In this document: positions 25,761 to 38,864 of the stretch, one piece after another
Numbering within the stretch: position 1 is the first letter of the stretch
Layout of the letters: each line of letters starts with the position of its first letter
Source of the DNA: Calliopsis andreniformis
Taxonomy: Eukaryota; Arthropoda; Insecta; Hymenoptera; Andrenidae
Reading direction: 5' to 3'
DNA: 64,000 nt
Assembly (NCBI RefSeq): GCF_051401765.1
Contig: NW_027480423.1
Span: forward strand, 11,904,001 to 11,968,000
Notes under the pieces: model-generated
The model's input: only the letters and a program-made list of their open reading frames with translations
What the model was told of the DNA's origin: nothing
Database searches by the model: none
Made by a program: the position numbers and the translations under genes

Positions 25761-28504
25761 GGAGCAACGCCCTAGGGTGAAGCCTAGGTTGCGCGGGAAG
25801 TAGAAATGACAATAACTTTCACACTGGTTGCACTTATTTGTTTTATACGATGGAAAAGCTGTTGCATCTTTATTGTATTTTATGCTTCTGTCGTTGGCGT
25901 CTAGGGCCGTAGCTATTAGATGTGGTGGAGCAACGCACTAGAGTGACGCCTAGGTTGCCCGGAACGTGGAATGACCATTACTTTCGCAATGTTTGCAATT
26001 ATTCATTTTATACGATGGAAAAACTGTTGTACTTATATTGTATTTTATGCTTCTGGCGTTGACTTCTTATGCCCTAACTATTCCATCTGGTGGAACAACG
26101 CCCTAGGGTGAAGCCTAGGTTGCCCGCAACGTAGAAATGGAAATCACTTTCACACCGGTAGCAATTACTCGTTTTATACGCTAGAAAAACAGTTCTATTT
26201 ATTTTGTATTTTATGCTTCGGCCGTTGACTTCTAAGGCCCTAACTATTCAATCTGTTGGAGCAACGCCCTAGGGTGAAGCCTAGGTTTCCCGGAAAGCAG
26301 AAATGACCATAACTTTCATACTGCTTGCAATTATTCGTTTTATACGATGGAAAAACTGTTGTATTTATATTGTATTTTATACTTCGGGCGTTGACTTCTA
26401 AGGCCCTAACTATTCAATCTGTTGGATCAACGCCCTAGAGTGCAGCCAAGGTTGCTCGGAATGTAGAAATGACCATAACTTTCACACTGGTCGCTATTAT
26501 TCGTTTTATACGATGGAGAGACTGTTATATTTATATTGTATTTTATGCTTCTGGCGTTGCCTTCTTAGGCCCTAGCTGTTCGATCTGGTGGAACAACGCC
26601 CTAGAGAGAAGCCTAGGTTGCCCGGAACGTAGAAATGACCATATCTTTCACACTGGTTGCTATTATTCGTTCTATACGATGGAAAGACTGTTATATTTAT
26701 ATTGTATCTGATGCTTCTGGCGTTGACTTCTTAGGCCCTAACAATTCGATCTGGTGGAACAACGCCCTAGAGTGAAGCCTAGGTTGCCTGGAACGTACAA
26801 ATGACCATCACTTTCACACGGGTTGCAATTATTCCTGTTATAGGATGGAAAGACTGTTGTATTTTTATTGTATTTTATGCTTCAGTCGTTGACTTCTGAG
26901 GCCGCAGCTATTCGATGTGGTGGAAGAACGCCATAGAGTGAAGCGTAGGTTGCCCGGAACGTAAAAATGACCATAACTTTCATACTGGTTGCAATTATTC
27001 GTTTTATATGATGGAAGAACTGTTGTATTTATATTGCATTTTATGCTGCTGGCGTTCACTTCTTAGGCCCTAACTATTCGATCTGGTGGAACAACGCCCT
27101 AGGGTGAAGCCTAGGTTGCCCGGAACGTAGAAATGACCATAACTTTTACACTGGTAGCAATTATTCGTTTTATACAATGGAAAAACTGTTCTATTTATAT
27201 TGTATTTTATGCTTCGGGCGTTGACTTCTAAGGCCCTAACTGTTTGATCTGGTGGAGCAACGCCCTAGAGTAAAGCCTAGGTTGCCCGGAACGTAGAAAT
27301 GACCATAACTTTCACACTGGTTGCTATTATTCGTTCTATACGATGGAAAAACTGTTATATTAATATTGTATCTTATGCTTCTGGCGTTGACTTCTTAGAC
27401 CCTAACAATTCGATCTGGTGGAAGAACGCCCTAGAGTGAAGCCTATGTTGCCTGGAACGTACAAATGACCATCACTTTCACACGGGTTGCAAATACTCCT
27501 GTTATAGGATGGAAAGACTGTTGTATTTTTATTGTATTTTATGCTTCAGGCGTTGACTTCTGAGGCCGCAGCTATTCGATGTGGTGGAAGAACGCCATAG
27601 AGTGAGGCGTAGGTTGCCCAGAACGTAGAAATGACCATAACTTTCATACTGGTTGCAATTATTCGTTTTATACGATGGAAAAGCTGTTCTATTTATATTG
27701 TTTTTTATGCTTCTGGCGTTGACTTCTAAGGCCCTAACTATTCAATCTGTTGGAGCAACGCCCTAGGGTGTAGCCTAGGTTGCCCGCAAAGTAGGAATGA
27801 CCAGAACTTTCATACTGGTTGCAATTACTCGATTTATAGGATGGAAAAACTGTTGTATTTATTTTGCATTTTATGCTTCGGGCGTTGACTTCTAAGGCCC
27901 TAACTGTTTGAGCTGGTGCAGCAACGCCCTAGAGTAAAGCCTAGGATGCCCGGAACGTAGAAATGACCATAACTTTCACACTGGTTGCTATTATTCGTTC
28001 TATACGATGGAAAAACTGTTATATTTATATTGTATCTTATGCTTCTGGCGTTGACTTATTAGGCCCTAACAATTCGATCTGGTGGAACAACGCCCTAGAG
28101 TGAAGCCTAGGTTGCCTGGAACGTACAAATGACCATCACTTTCACACGGGTTGCATTTATTCCTCTTATAGGATGGAAAGACTGTTGTATTTTTAATGTA
28201 TTTTATGCCTCAGGCGTTGACTTCTGAGGCCGCAGCTATTCGATGTGGTGGAAGAACGCCATAGAGTGAAGCGTAGGTTGCCCGGAACGTAGAAATGACC
28301 ATAACTTTCATACTGGTTGCAATTATTCGTTTTATATGATGGAAGAACTGTTGTATTTATATTGTATTTTATGCTGCTGGTGTTCACTTCTTAGGCCCTA
28401 ACTACTCAATCTGTTGGAGCAACGCCCTAGGGTGAAGCCTAGGTTGCCCGGAAAGTAGAAATGACCATAGCTTTCATACTGCTTGCAATTATTCGTTTTA
28501 TACG

Positions 28505-31492
28505 ATGGAAAAACTGTTGTATTTATATTGTATTTTATACTTCGGGCGTTGACTTCTAAGGCCCTAACTATTCAATCTGTTGGATCAACGCCCTAGAGTG
28601 AAGCCAAGGTTGCTCGGTATGTAGAAATGACCATAACATTCACACTAGTTGAAATTATTCGTTTTACACGATGGAAAAGCTGTTGTATTTATATTGTATA
28701 TTATGCTGCTGGCTTTCACTTCTTAGGCCCTAACTATTCGATCTGGTGGAACAACGCCCTGGGGTGAAGCCTAGGTTGCCGGGAACGTAGAAATGACCAT
28801 AACTTTCATACTGCTTGCAATTATTCGTTTTATACGATGGAAAAACTGTTGTATTTATATTGTATTTTATACTCCGGGCGTTGACTTCTAAGGCCCTAAC
28901 TATTCAATCTGTTGGATCAACGCCCTAGAGTGAAGCCAAGGTTGCTCGGAATGTAGAAATGACCATCACTTTCACACGGGTTGCAATTAGTCCTGTTATA
29001 GGATGGAAAGACTGTTGTATTTTTATTGTATTTTATGCTTCAGGCGTTGACTTCTGAGTCCGTAGCTATTCGATGTGGTGGAAGAACGCCATAGAGTGAA
29101 GCCTAGGTTGCCCGGAACGTAGATATGACCATAGCTTTCACACTGGTTGCAATTATTCGTTTTATACGATGCAAACGCTGTTGTATTTATATCGTATTTT
29201 ATGCTTCTGGCTTTTGCTTCTAAGGACCTAACTATTCGATCTGGTGGAGCAACGCCCTAGAGTGGATCCTAGGTTGCCCGGAACGTAGAAATGACCATAT
29301 CTTTCACACTGGTTGCTATTATTCGTTCTATACGATGGAAAAACTGTTATATTTATATTGTATCTGATGCTTCTGGCGTTGACTTCTTAGGCCCTAACAA
29401 TTCGATCTGGTGGAACAACGCCCTGGAGTGAAGCCTATGTTGCCTGGAACGTACAAATGACCATCACTTTCACACGGGTTGCATTTATACCTCTTATAGG
29501 ATGGAAAGACTGTTGTATTTTTAATGTATTTTATGCTTCAGGCGATGACTTCTGAGACCGCAGCTATTCGATGTGGTGGAAGAACGCCATAGAGTGATGC
29601 GTAGGTTGCCCGGAACGTAGAAATGACCATAACTTTCATACTGGTTGCAATTATTCGTTTTATATGATGGAAGAACTGTTGTATTTATATTGTATTTTAT
29701 GCTGCTGGTGTTCACTTCTTAGGCCCTAACTATTCAATCTGTTGGAGCAACGCCCTAGGGTGAAGCCTAGGTTGCCCGGAAAGTAGAAATGACCATAGCT
29801 TTCATACTGCTTGCAATTATTCGTTTTATACGATGGAAAAACTGTTGTATTTATATTGTATTTTATACTTCTGGCGTTGACTTCTAAGGCCCTAACTATT
29901 CAATCTGTTGGATCAACGCCCTAGAGTGAAGCCAAGGTTGCTCGGTATGTAGAAATGACCATAACATTCACACTAGTTGAAATTATTCGTTTTACACGTT
30001 GGAAATGCTGTTGTATTTATATTGTATATTATGCTGCTGGCGTTCACTTCTTAGGCCCTAACTATTCGATCTGGTGGAACAACGCCCTGGGGTGAAGCCT
30101 AGGTTGCCGGGAACGTAGAAATGACCATCACTTTCAAACTGGTTGCAATTATTCCGGTTATATGATGGAAAAACTGTTGTATTTTTATTGCATTTTATGC
30201 TTCGGGCATTGACTTCTTAGGCCCTAACTATTCGATCTGGTGGAACAACGCCCTAGGGTGTAGCCTAGGTTGTGCGGAAAGTAGAAATGACCACAACTTT
30301 CATACTGGTTGCAATTACTCGTTTTATATGATGGAAAAACTGTTGTATTTTTATTGCATTTTATGCTTCCGGCGTTGACTTCTAAGGCCCTATCTATTCA
30401 ATCAGTTGGAGCAACGCCCTAGGGTGAAGCCTAGGTTGCCCGGAAAGTAGAAATGACGTTAACTTTCATACTGGTTGCAATTATTCGTTTTATACGATAT
30501 AAAAACTGTTGTATTTATATTGTATTTTATGCTTCTGGCGTTCACTTCTTAGGCCCTAACTATTCGACCTGGTGGAGCAACGCCCTAGAGTGAAGCCTAG
30601 GTTGCCCGGAAGGGAGAAATGACCATAACTTTCACACTGGTTGCTATTATTCGTTCTATTCAATGGAAAAACTGTTATATTTATATTGTATCTTATGCTT
30701 CTGGCGTTGACTTCTTAGGCCCTAACAATTCGAACTGGTGGGACAACGACCTAGAGTGAGGCCTAGGTAGTCCGGAACGTAGAAATGACCATCACTTCCA
30801 TACTGGTAGCAATTATTCGTTCTATACGATGGAAAAACTGTTATATTTATATTGTATTTTATGCTTCGGGCGTTGACTTCTAAGGCCCTAGCTGTTTGAT
30901 CTGGTGGAGCAACGCCCTAGAGTGTAGCCTCGGATGCCCGGAACGTAGAATTGGCCATCACTTTCAAACTGGTTGCAATTATTCCTGTCATATGATGGTA
31001 ACACTGTTGTATTTTTTTTGCATTTTATGGTTCGGGCGTTGACTTCTACGGCCCTAACTATTCAATCTGTTGCAGCAACGCCCTAGGGTGTAGCCTAGTT
31101 TGCTCGGAAAGTAGAAATGACCATAAGTTTCATACTGGCTGCAATTATTCGTTTTATACGATGGAAGAACTGTTCTATTTATTTTGTGTTTTATGCTTCG
31201 GGCGTAGACTTCTAAGGCCCTAGTTATTCGATCTGGTGGAGCAACGCCCTAAGGTGTAGCCCAGGTGGCCCGGAAAGTAGAAATGACCACAACTTTCATA
31301 CTGGTTGCAATTACTCGTTTTATATGATGGAAAAACTGTTGTATTTATATTGTATTTTATGCTTCTGGCGTTCACTTCATAGGCCCTAACCATTCGATCT
31401 GGTAGAACAACGCCCTAGGGTGAAGCCTAGGTTGCCCGGAACGTAGAAATGACCATAACTTTTACACTGGTAGCAATTATTCGTATTATACA
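28505..31492 (+). repeat. Block D10 copy A: 2,988-bp tandem duplication, 18 monomers
   Basis: Bases 28505-31492 are followed directly by a second copy at 31493-34480. The copies share all private variants I checked: ACTCCGGGCG, TTGCAATTAGTCC, ATGCAAACGCTG, GTGGATCCTAGG, ACACGTTGGAAATGC, GGAAGGGAGAAATG, CATATGATGGTAAC and the 8-T run. I found no mismatch in the stretches compared. Flanks diverge at TACGATGG/TACAATGG on the left and at ACTGTTG/ACTGTTC on the right. The junction therefore sits in a 14-base shared segment, ATGGAAAAACTGTT. Confidence 0.93.
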
Positions 31493-34480
31493 ATGGAAAA
31501 ACTGTTGTATTTATATTGTATTTTATACTTCGGGCGTTGACTTCTAAGGCCCTAACTATTCAATCTGTTGGATCAACGCCCTAGAGTGAAGCCAAGGTTG
31601 CTCGGTATGTAGAAATGACCATAACATTCACACTAGTTGAAATTATTCGTTTTACACGATGGAAAAGCTGTTGTATTTATATTGTATATTATGCTGCTGG
31701 CTTTCACTTCTTAGGCCCTAACTATTCGATCTGGTGGAACAACGCCCTGGGGTGAAGCCTAGGTTGCCGGGAACGTAGAAATGACCATAACTTTCATACT
31801 GCTTGCAATTATTCGTTTTATACGATGGAAAAACTGTTGTATTTATATTGTATTTTATACTCCGGGCGTTGACTTCTAAGGCCCTAACTATTCAATCTGT
31901 TGGATCAACGCCCTAGAGTGAAGCCAAGGTTGCTCGGAATGTAGAAATGACCATCACTTTCACACGGGTTGCAATTAGTCCTGTTATAGGATGGAAAGAC
32001 TGTTGTATTTTTATTGTATTTTATGCTTCAGGCGTTGACTTCTGAGTCCGTAGCTATTCGATGTGGTGGAAGAACGCCATAGAGTGAAGCCTAGGTTGCC
32101 CGGAACGTAGATATGACCATAGCTTTCACACTGGTTGCAATTATTCGTTTTATACGATGCAAACGCTGTTGTATTTATATCGTATTTTATGCTTCTGGCT
32201 TTTGCTTCTAAGGACCTAACTATTCGATCTGGTGGAGCAACGCCCTAGAGTGGATCCTAGGTTGCCCGGAACGTAGAAATGACCATATCTTTCACACTGG
32301 TTGCTATTATTCGTTCTATACGATGGAAAAACTGTTATATTTATATTGTATCTGATGCTTCTGGCGTTGACTTCTTAGGCCCTAACAATTCGATCTGGTG
32401 GAACAACGCCCTGGAGTGAAGCCTATGTTGCCTGGAACGTACAAATGACCATCACTTTCACACGGGTTGCATTTATACCTCTTATAGGATGGAAAGACTG
32501 TTGTATTTTTAATGTATTTTATGCTTCAGGCGATGACTTCTGAGACCGCAGCTATTCGATGTGGTGGAAGAACGCCATAGAGTGATGCGTAGGTTGCCCG
32601 GAACGTAGAAATGACCATAACTTTCATACTGGTTGCAATTATTCGTTTTATATGATGGAAGAACTGTTGTATTTATATTGTATTTTATGCTGCTGGTGTT
32701 CACTTCTTAGGCCCTAACTATTCAATCTGTTGGAGCAACGCCCTAGGGTGAAGCCTAGGTTGCCCGGAAAGTAGAAATGACCATAGCTTTCATACTGCTT
32801 GCAATTATTCGTTTTATACGATGGAAAAACTGTTGTATTTATATTGTATTTTATACTTCTGGCGTTGACTTCTAAGGCCCTAACTATTCAATCTGTTGGA
32901 TCAACGCCCTAGAGTGAAGCCAAGGTTGCTCGGTATGTAGAAATGACCATAACATTCACACTAGTTGAAATTATTCGTTTTACACGTTGGAAATGCTGTT
33001 GTATTTATATTGTATATTATGCTGCTGGCGTTCACTTCTTAGGCCCTAACTATTCGATCTGGTGGAACAACGCCCTGGGGTGAAGCCTAGGTTGCCGGGA
33101 ACGTAGAAATGACCATCACTTTCAAACTGGTTGCAATTATTCCGGTTATATGATGGAAAAACTGTTGTATTTTTATTGCATTTTATGCTTCGGGCATTGA
33201 CTTCTTAGGCCCTAACTATTCGATCTGGTGGAACAACGCCCTAGGGTGTAGCCTAGGTTGTGCGGAAAGTAGAAATGACCACAACTTTCATACTGGTTGC
33301 AATTACTCGTTTTATATGATGGAAAAACTGTTGTATTTTTATTGCATTTTATGCTTCCGGCGTTGACTTCTAAGGCCCTATCTATTCAATCAGTTGGAGC
33401 AACGCCCTAGGGTGAAGCCTAGGTTGCCCGGAAAGTAGAAATGACGTTAACTTTCATACTGGTTGCAATTATTCGTTTTATACGATATAAAAACTGTTGT
33501 ATTTATATTGTATTTTATGCTTCTGGCGTTCACTTCTTAGGCCCTAACTATTCGACCTGGTGGAGCAACGCCCTAGAGTGAAGCCTAGGTTGCCCGGAAG
33601 GGAGAAATGACCATAACTTTCACACTGGTTGCTATTATTCGTTCTATTCAATGGAAAAACTGTTATATTTATATTGTATCTTATGCTTCTGGCGTTGACT
33701 TCTTAGGCCCTAACAATTCGAACTGGTGGGACAACGACCTAGAGTGAGGCCTAGGTAGTCCGGAACGTAGAAATGACCATCACTTCCATACTGGTAGCAA
33801 TTATTCGTTCTATACGATGGAAAAACTGTTATATTTATATTGTATTTTATGCTTCGGGCGTTGACTTCTAAGGCCCTAGCTGTTTGATCTGGTGGAGCAA
33901 CGCCCTAGAGTGTAGCCTCGGATGCCCGGAACGTAGAATTGGCCATCACTTTCAAACTGGTTGCAATTATTCCTGTCATATGATGGTAACACTGTTGTAT
34001 TTTTTTTGCATTTTATGGTTCGGGCGTTGACTTCTACGGCCCTAACTATTCAATCTGTTGCAGCAACGCCCTAGGGTGTAGCCTAGTTTGCTCGGAAAGT
34101 AGAAATGACCATAAGTTTCATACTGGCTGCAATTATTCGTTTTATACGATGGAAGAACTGTTCTATTTATTTTGTGTTTTATGCTTCGGGCGTAGACTTC
34201 TAAGGCCCTAGTTATTCGATCTGGTGGAGCAACGCCCTAAGGTGTAGCCCAGGTGGCCCGGAAAGTAGAAATGACCACAACTTTCATACTGGTTGCAATT
34301 ACTCGTTTTATATGATGGAAAAACTGTTGTATTTATATTGTATTTTATGCTTCTGGCGTTCACTTCATAGGCCCTAACCATTCGATCTGGTAGAACAACG
34401 CCCTAGGGTGAAGCCTAGGTTGCCCGGAACGTAGAAATGACCATAACTTTTACACTGGTAGCAATTATTCGTATTATACA
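31493..34480 (+). repeat. Block D10 copy B: 2,988-bp tandem duplication, 18 monomers
   Basis: Adjacent direct copy of 28505-31492. After 34480 the array resumes with units resembling 20700-21200 (CTATTTATTTTG, then GAAATAACCACAAC), as expected if copy A was inserted by unequal exchange into an older arrangement. A copy this clean is either very recent or an assembly duplication. Confidence 0.93.
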
Positions 34481-37400
34481 ATGGAAAAACTGTTCTATTT
34501 ATTTTGTATTTTATGCTTCGGGCGTTGACTTCTAAGGCCCTAACTGTTTGATCTGGTGGAGCAACGCCCTAGAGTGAAACCTAGGTTGCCCGGAACGTAG
34601 AAATAACCACAACTTTCATACTTGTTGCAATTATTCGTTTCATACGATGGAAAAACTGTTGTATTTATATTGTTTTTTATGCTTCTGGCGTTGACTTCTA
34701 AGGCCCTAACTATTCAATCTGTTGGAGCAACGCCCTAGGGTGTAGCCTAGGTTGACCGGAAAGTAGGAATGACCATAACTTTCACACTGGTTGCTATTAT
34801 TCGTTCTATACGATGGAAAAACTGTTATATTCAAATTGTATTTTATGCTTCTGGCGTTGACTTCTAAGGCCCTAACTATTCTATCTGGTGTATCAACGCC
34901 CTAGAGTGAAGCCTAGGTTGCTCGGAATGTAAAAAGGACCATAACATTCACACTGGTTGAAATTATTCGTTTTATACGATGGAAAAACTGTTATATTTAT
35001 ATTGTATTTTATGCTTCAGGCGTTGACTTCTGAGGCCGCAGCTATTCGATGTGGTGGAAGAACGCCATAGAGTGAAGCGTAGGTTGCCCGGAACGTAGAA
35101 GTGACCATAACTTTCATACTGGTTGCAATTATTCGTTTTATACGATGGAAAAACTGTTGTATTTATATTGTATTTTATACTTCGGGCGTTGACTTCTAAG
35201 GCCCTAACTATTCAATCTGTTGGATCAACGCCCTAGAGTGAAGCCAAGGTTGCTCGGAATGTAGAAATGACCATAACATTCACACTGGTTGAAATTATTC
35301 GTTTTATACGATGGAAAAGCTGTTGTATTTATATTGTATATTATGCTGCTGGCGTTCACTTCTTAGGCCCTAACTATTCGATCTGGTGGAACAACGCCCT
35401 GGGGTGAAGCCTAGGTTGCCGGGAACGTAGAAATGACCATAACTTTCACACTGGTCGCTATTATTCGTTTTATACGATGTAGAAACTGTTATATTTATAT
35501 TGTATTTTATGCTTCTGGCGTTGCCTTCTTAGGCCCTAGCTGTTCGATCTGGTGGAACAACGCCCTAGAGAAGCCCAGGTTGCCCGGAATGTAGAAATGA
35601 CTTTAACTTTCACACTGGTCCCAATTATTCGTTTTATCCGTTGGAAAAGCTGTTGTATTTTGTATCGTATTTTATGCTTCGGGCGTTTACTTCTAAGGCC
35701 CTCAGTATTCGATCTGGTGGAGCAACGCCCTAGAGTGAAACCTAAGTTGCCCGGAACGTAGAAATAACCACAACTTTCATACTTGTTGCAATTATTCGTT
35801 TCATACGATGGAAAAACTGTTATATTTATATTGTATTTTATGCTTCTGGCGTTGACTTCTAAGGCCCTAACTATTCAATCTGTTGGAGCAACGCCCTAGG
35901 GTGTAGCCTAGGTTGCCCGGAAAGTAGGAATGACCACAACTTTCATACTGGTTGCAATTACTCGATTTATAGGATGGAAAAACTGTTGTATTTATTTTGC
36001 ATTTTATGCTTCGGGCGTTGACTTCTAAGGCCCTAACTGTTTGAGCTGGTGCAGCAACGCCCTAGAGTAAAGCCTAGGATGCCCGGAACGTAGAAATGAC
36101 CATAACTTTCACACTGGTTGCTATTATTCGTTCTATACGATGGAAAAACTGTTATATTTATATTGTATCTTATGCTTCTGGCGTTGACTTATTAGGCCCT
36201 AACAATTCGATCTGGTGGAACAACGCCCTAGAGTGAAGCCTAGGTTGCCTGGAACGTACAAATGACCATCACTTTCACACGGGTTGCAATTATTCCTCTT
36301 ATAGGATGGAAAGACTGTTGTATTTTTAATGTATTTTATGCTTCAGGCGTTGACTTCTGAGGCCGCAGCTATTCGATGTGGTGGAAGAACGCCATAGAGT
36401 GAAGCGTAGGTTGCCTGGAACGTAGAAATGACCATAACTTTCATACTGGTTGCAATTATTCGTTTTATATGATGGAAGAATTGTTGTATTTATATTGTAT
36501 TTTATGCTGCTGGTGTTCACTTCTTAGACCCTAACTACTCAATCTGTTGGAGCAACGCCCTAGGCTGAAGCCTAGGTTGCCCGGAAAGTAGAAATGACCA
36601 TAGCTTTCATACTGCTTGCAATTATTCGTTTTATACGATGGAAAAACTGTTGTATTTATATTGTATTTTATACTTCGGGCGTTGACTTCTAAGGCCCTAA
36701 CTATTCAATCTGTTGGATCAACGCCCTAGAGTGAAGCCAAGGTTGCTCGGTATGTAGAAATGACCATAACATTCACACTAGTTGAAATTATTCGTTTTAC
36801 ACGATGGAAAAGCTGTTGTATTTATATTGTATATTATGCTGCTGGCTTTCACTTCTTAGGCCCTAACTATTCGATCTGGTGGAACAACGCCCTGGGGTGA
36901 AGCCTAGGTTGCCGGGAACGTAGAAATGACCATAACTTTCATACTGCTTGCAATTATTCGTTTTATACGATGGAAAAACTGTTGTATTTATATTGTATTT
37001 TATGCTTCTGGCGTTCACTTCTTAGGCCCTAACTATTCGACCTGGTGGAGCAACGCCCTAGAGTGAAGCCTAGGTTGCCCGGAAGGTAGAAGTGACCATA
37101 ACTTTCACACTGGTTGCTATTATTCGTTCTATTCAATGGAAAAACTGTTATATTTATATTGTATCTTATGCTTCTGGCGTTGACTTCTTAGGCCCTAACA
37201 ATTCGAGCTGGTGGGACAACGACCTAGAGTGAGGCCTAGGTAGTCCGGAACGTAGAAATGACCATCACTTCCATACTGGTAGCAATTATTCGTTCTATAC
37301 GATGGAAAAACTGTTATATTTATATTGTACTTTATGCTTCGGGCGTTGACTTCTAAGGCCCTAGCTGTTTGATCTGGTGGAGCAACGCCCTAGAGTATAG

Positions 37401-37992
37401 CCTCGGATGCCCGGAACGTAGAATTGGCCATCACTTTCAAACTGGTTGCAATTATTCCTGTCATATGATGGTAACACTGTTGTATTTTTTTTGCATTTTA
37501 TGGTTCGGGCGTTGGCTTCTACGGCCCTAACTATTCAATCTGTTGGAGCAACGCCCTAGGGTGAAGCCTAGGTTGCTCGGAAAGTAGAAATGACCATAAG
37601 TCTCATACTGGTTGCAATTACTCGTTTTATACGATGGAAAAGCTGTTGTATTTATATTGTATTTTATGCTTCTGGCGTTGACTTCTAAGGCACTAACTAC
37701 TCGATCTGGTGGAGCAACGCAATAGAGTGAAGCCTAGTTTGCCCGGAACGGAGAATTGGCCATCACCTTCAAACTGGTTGCAATTATTCCTGTTATATGA
37801 TGGTGACACTGTTGTATTTTTTTTGCATTTTATGGTTCGGGCGTTGACTTCTACGGCCCTAACTATTCAATCTGTTGCAGCAACGCCCTAGGGTGTAGCC
37901 TAGTTTGCTCGGAAAGTAGAAATGACCATAAGTTTCATACTGGCTGCAATTATTCGTTTTATACGATGGAAGAACTGTTCTATTTATTTTGT

Positions 37993-38864
37993 GTTTTATG
38001 CTTCGGGCGTAGACTTCTAAGGCCCTAGTTATTCGATCTGGTGGAGCAACGCCCTAGAGCGAAGCCGAGGTTTCCTGGAACGTAGAAATGACAATCACTT
38101 TCAAACTGGTTGCAATTATTCCTGTTATATGATGGAAAAACTGTTGTATTTTTATTGCATTTTACGTTTCGGGTTTTGACTTCTAAGGCCCTAACTATTC
38201 AATCTGTTGGAGCAACGCCCTAGGGTGTAGCCTAGTTTGCTCGGAAAGTAGAAATGACCATAAGTTTCATACTGGCTGCAATTATTCGTTTTATACGATG
38301 GAAGAACTGTTCTATTTATTTTGTGTTTTATGCTTCTTGCGTTGACTTCTTATGCCCTAGCTATTCGATCTAGTGGAGGAACGCCCTAGAGTGAAGCCTA
38401 GGTTGCCCGGAATGGAGAAATGACCATCACTTTCAAACTGGTTGCAATTATTCCTGTTATAGGATGGAAAGACGGTTGTATTTTTATTGTATTTTATACT
38501 TCAGGCGTTGACTTCTGAGGCCGTAGCTATTCGATGTGGTGGAAGAACGCCATAGAGTGAAGCCTAGATTGCCCGGAACGTAGAAATGACCATAAGTTTC
38601 ATACTGGTTGCAATTACTTGTTTTATACGATGGAAAAACTGTTGTATTTATATTGTATTTTATGAATTTGGCGTTGACTTCTTAGGCCCTAACTATTCGA
38701 TCTGGTTTAGCAATGCCTCAGAGTTAAGTATAGGATGCCCGAAACGCCGAAATGATCATTACTTTCACGCTTGTTGAAATTATTCCTGTTATACGATGAA
38801 AAGGCTGTTGTATTTGTATTGTATTTTATGCTTCAGGCGTAGGCTTCTAAGGCCGTAGCTATTC
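37993..38864 (+). repeat. Block D12 copy A (copy B 41147-42018), 19 monomers
   Basis: The offset is 3,154 bp. Shared variants are GCGAAGCCGAGGTTTCC, ACGTTTCGGGTTTTGAC, TTCTTGCGTTGAC, GGAATGGAGAAATG, GAAGTATAGGATGCCC and AACGCCGAAATGATC. Few differences were noticed, for example TATGAATTTGGCG versus TATGCTTCTGGCG near 38661 and 41817. Confidence 0.85.

Larger units (their letters stand above)
16900..37500 (+). repeat. Array zone 2: TTCATACTG / GAAGAACGCCATAG monomer families
   Basis: Dominant types have TTCATACTGGTTGC or TTCATACTGCTTGC, a TATATGATGGAAGAACTG type with GCTGCTGGCGTTCAC, and a CACACGGGTTGC type ending in GAAGAACGCCATAGAGTG. One marker unit recurs with starts of equivalent positions near 16910, 20062, 21722, 23879, 25372, 26865, 28193, 29521, 32509 and 36326. 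These are spaced 8, 9, 10, 13, 18, 19 or 23 monomers apart, give or take 1-2 bp. The zone contains the two cleanest long duplications of the window. The boundaries with neighbouring zones are gradual. Confidence 0.8.

Noticed and set aside
12096..36520. Repeated 64-codon minus-strand frames
   Set aside because: They are the same satellite segment recurring at whole-monomer spacing. Since 166 is one more than a multiple of 3, the frame closes after little more than one unit. Conservation reflects homogenisation, not protein selection.
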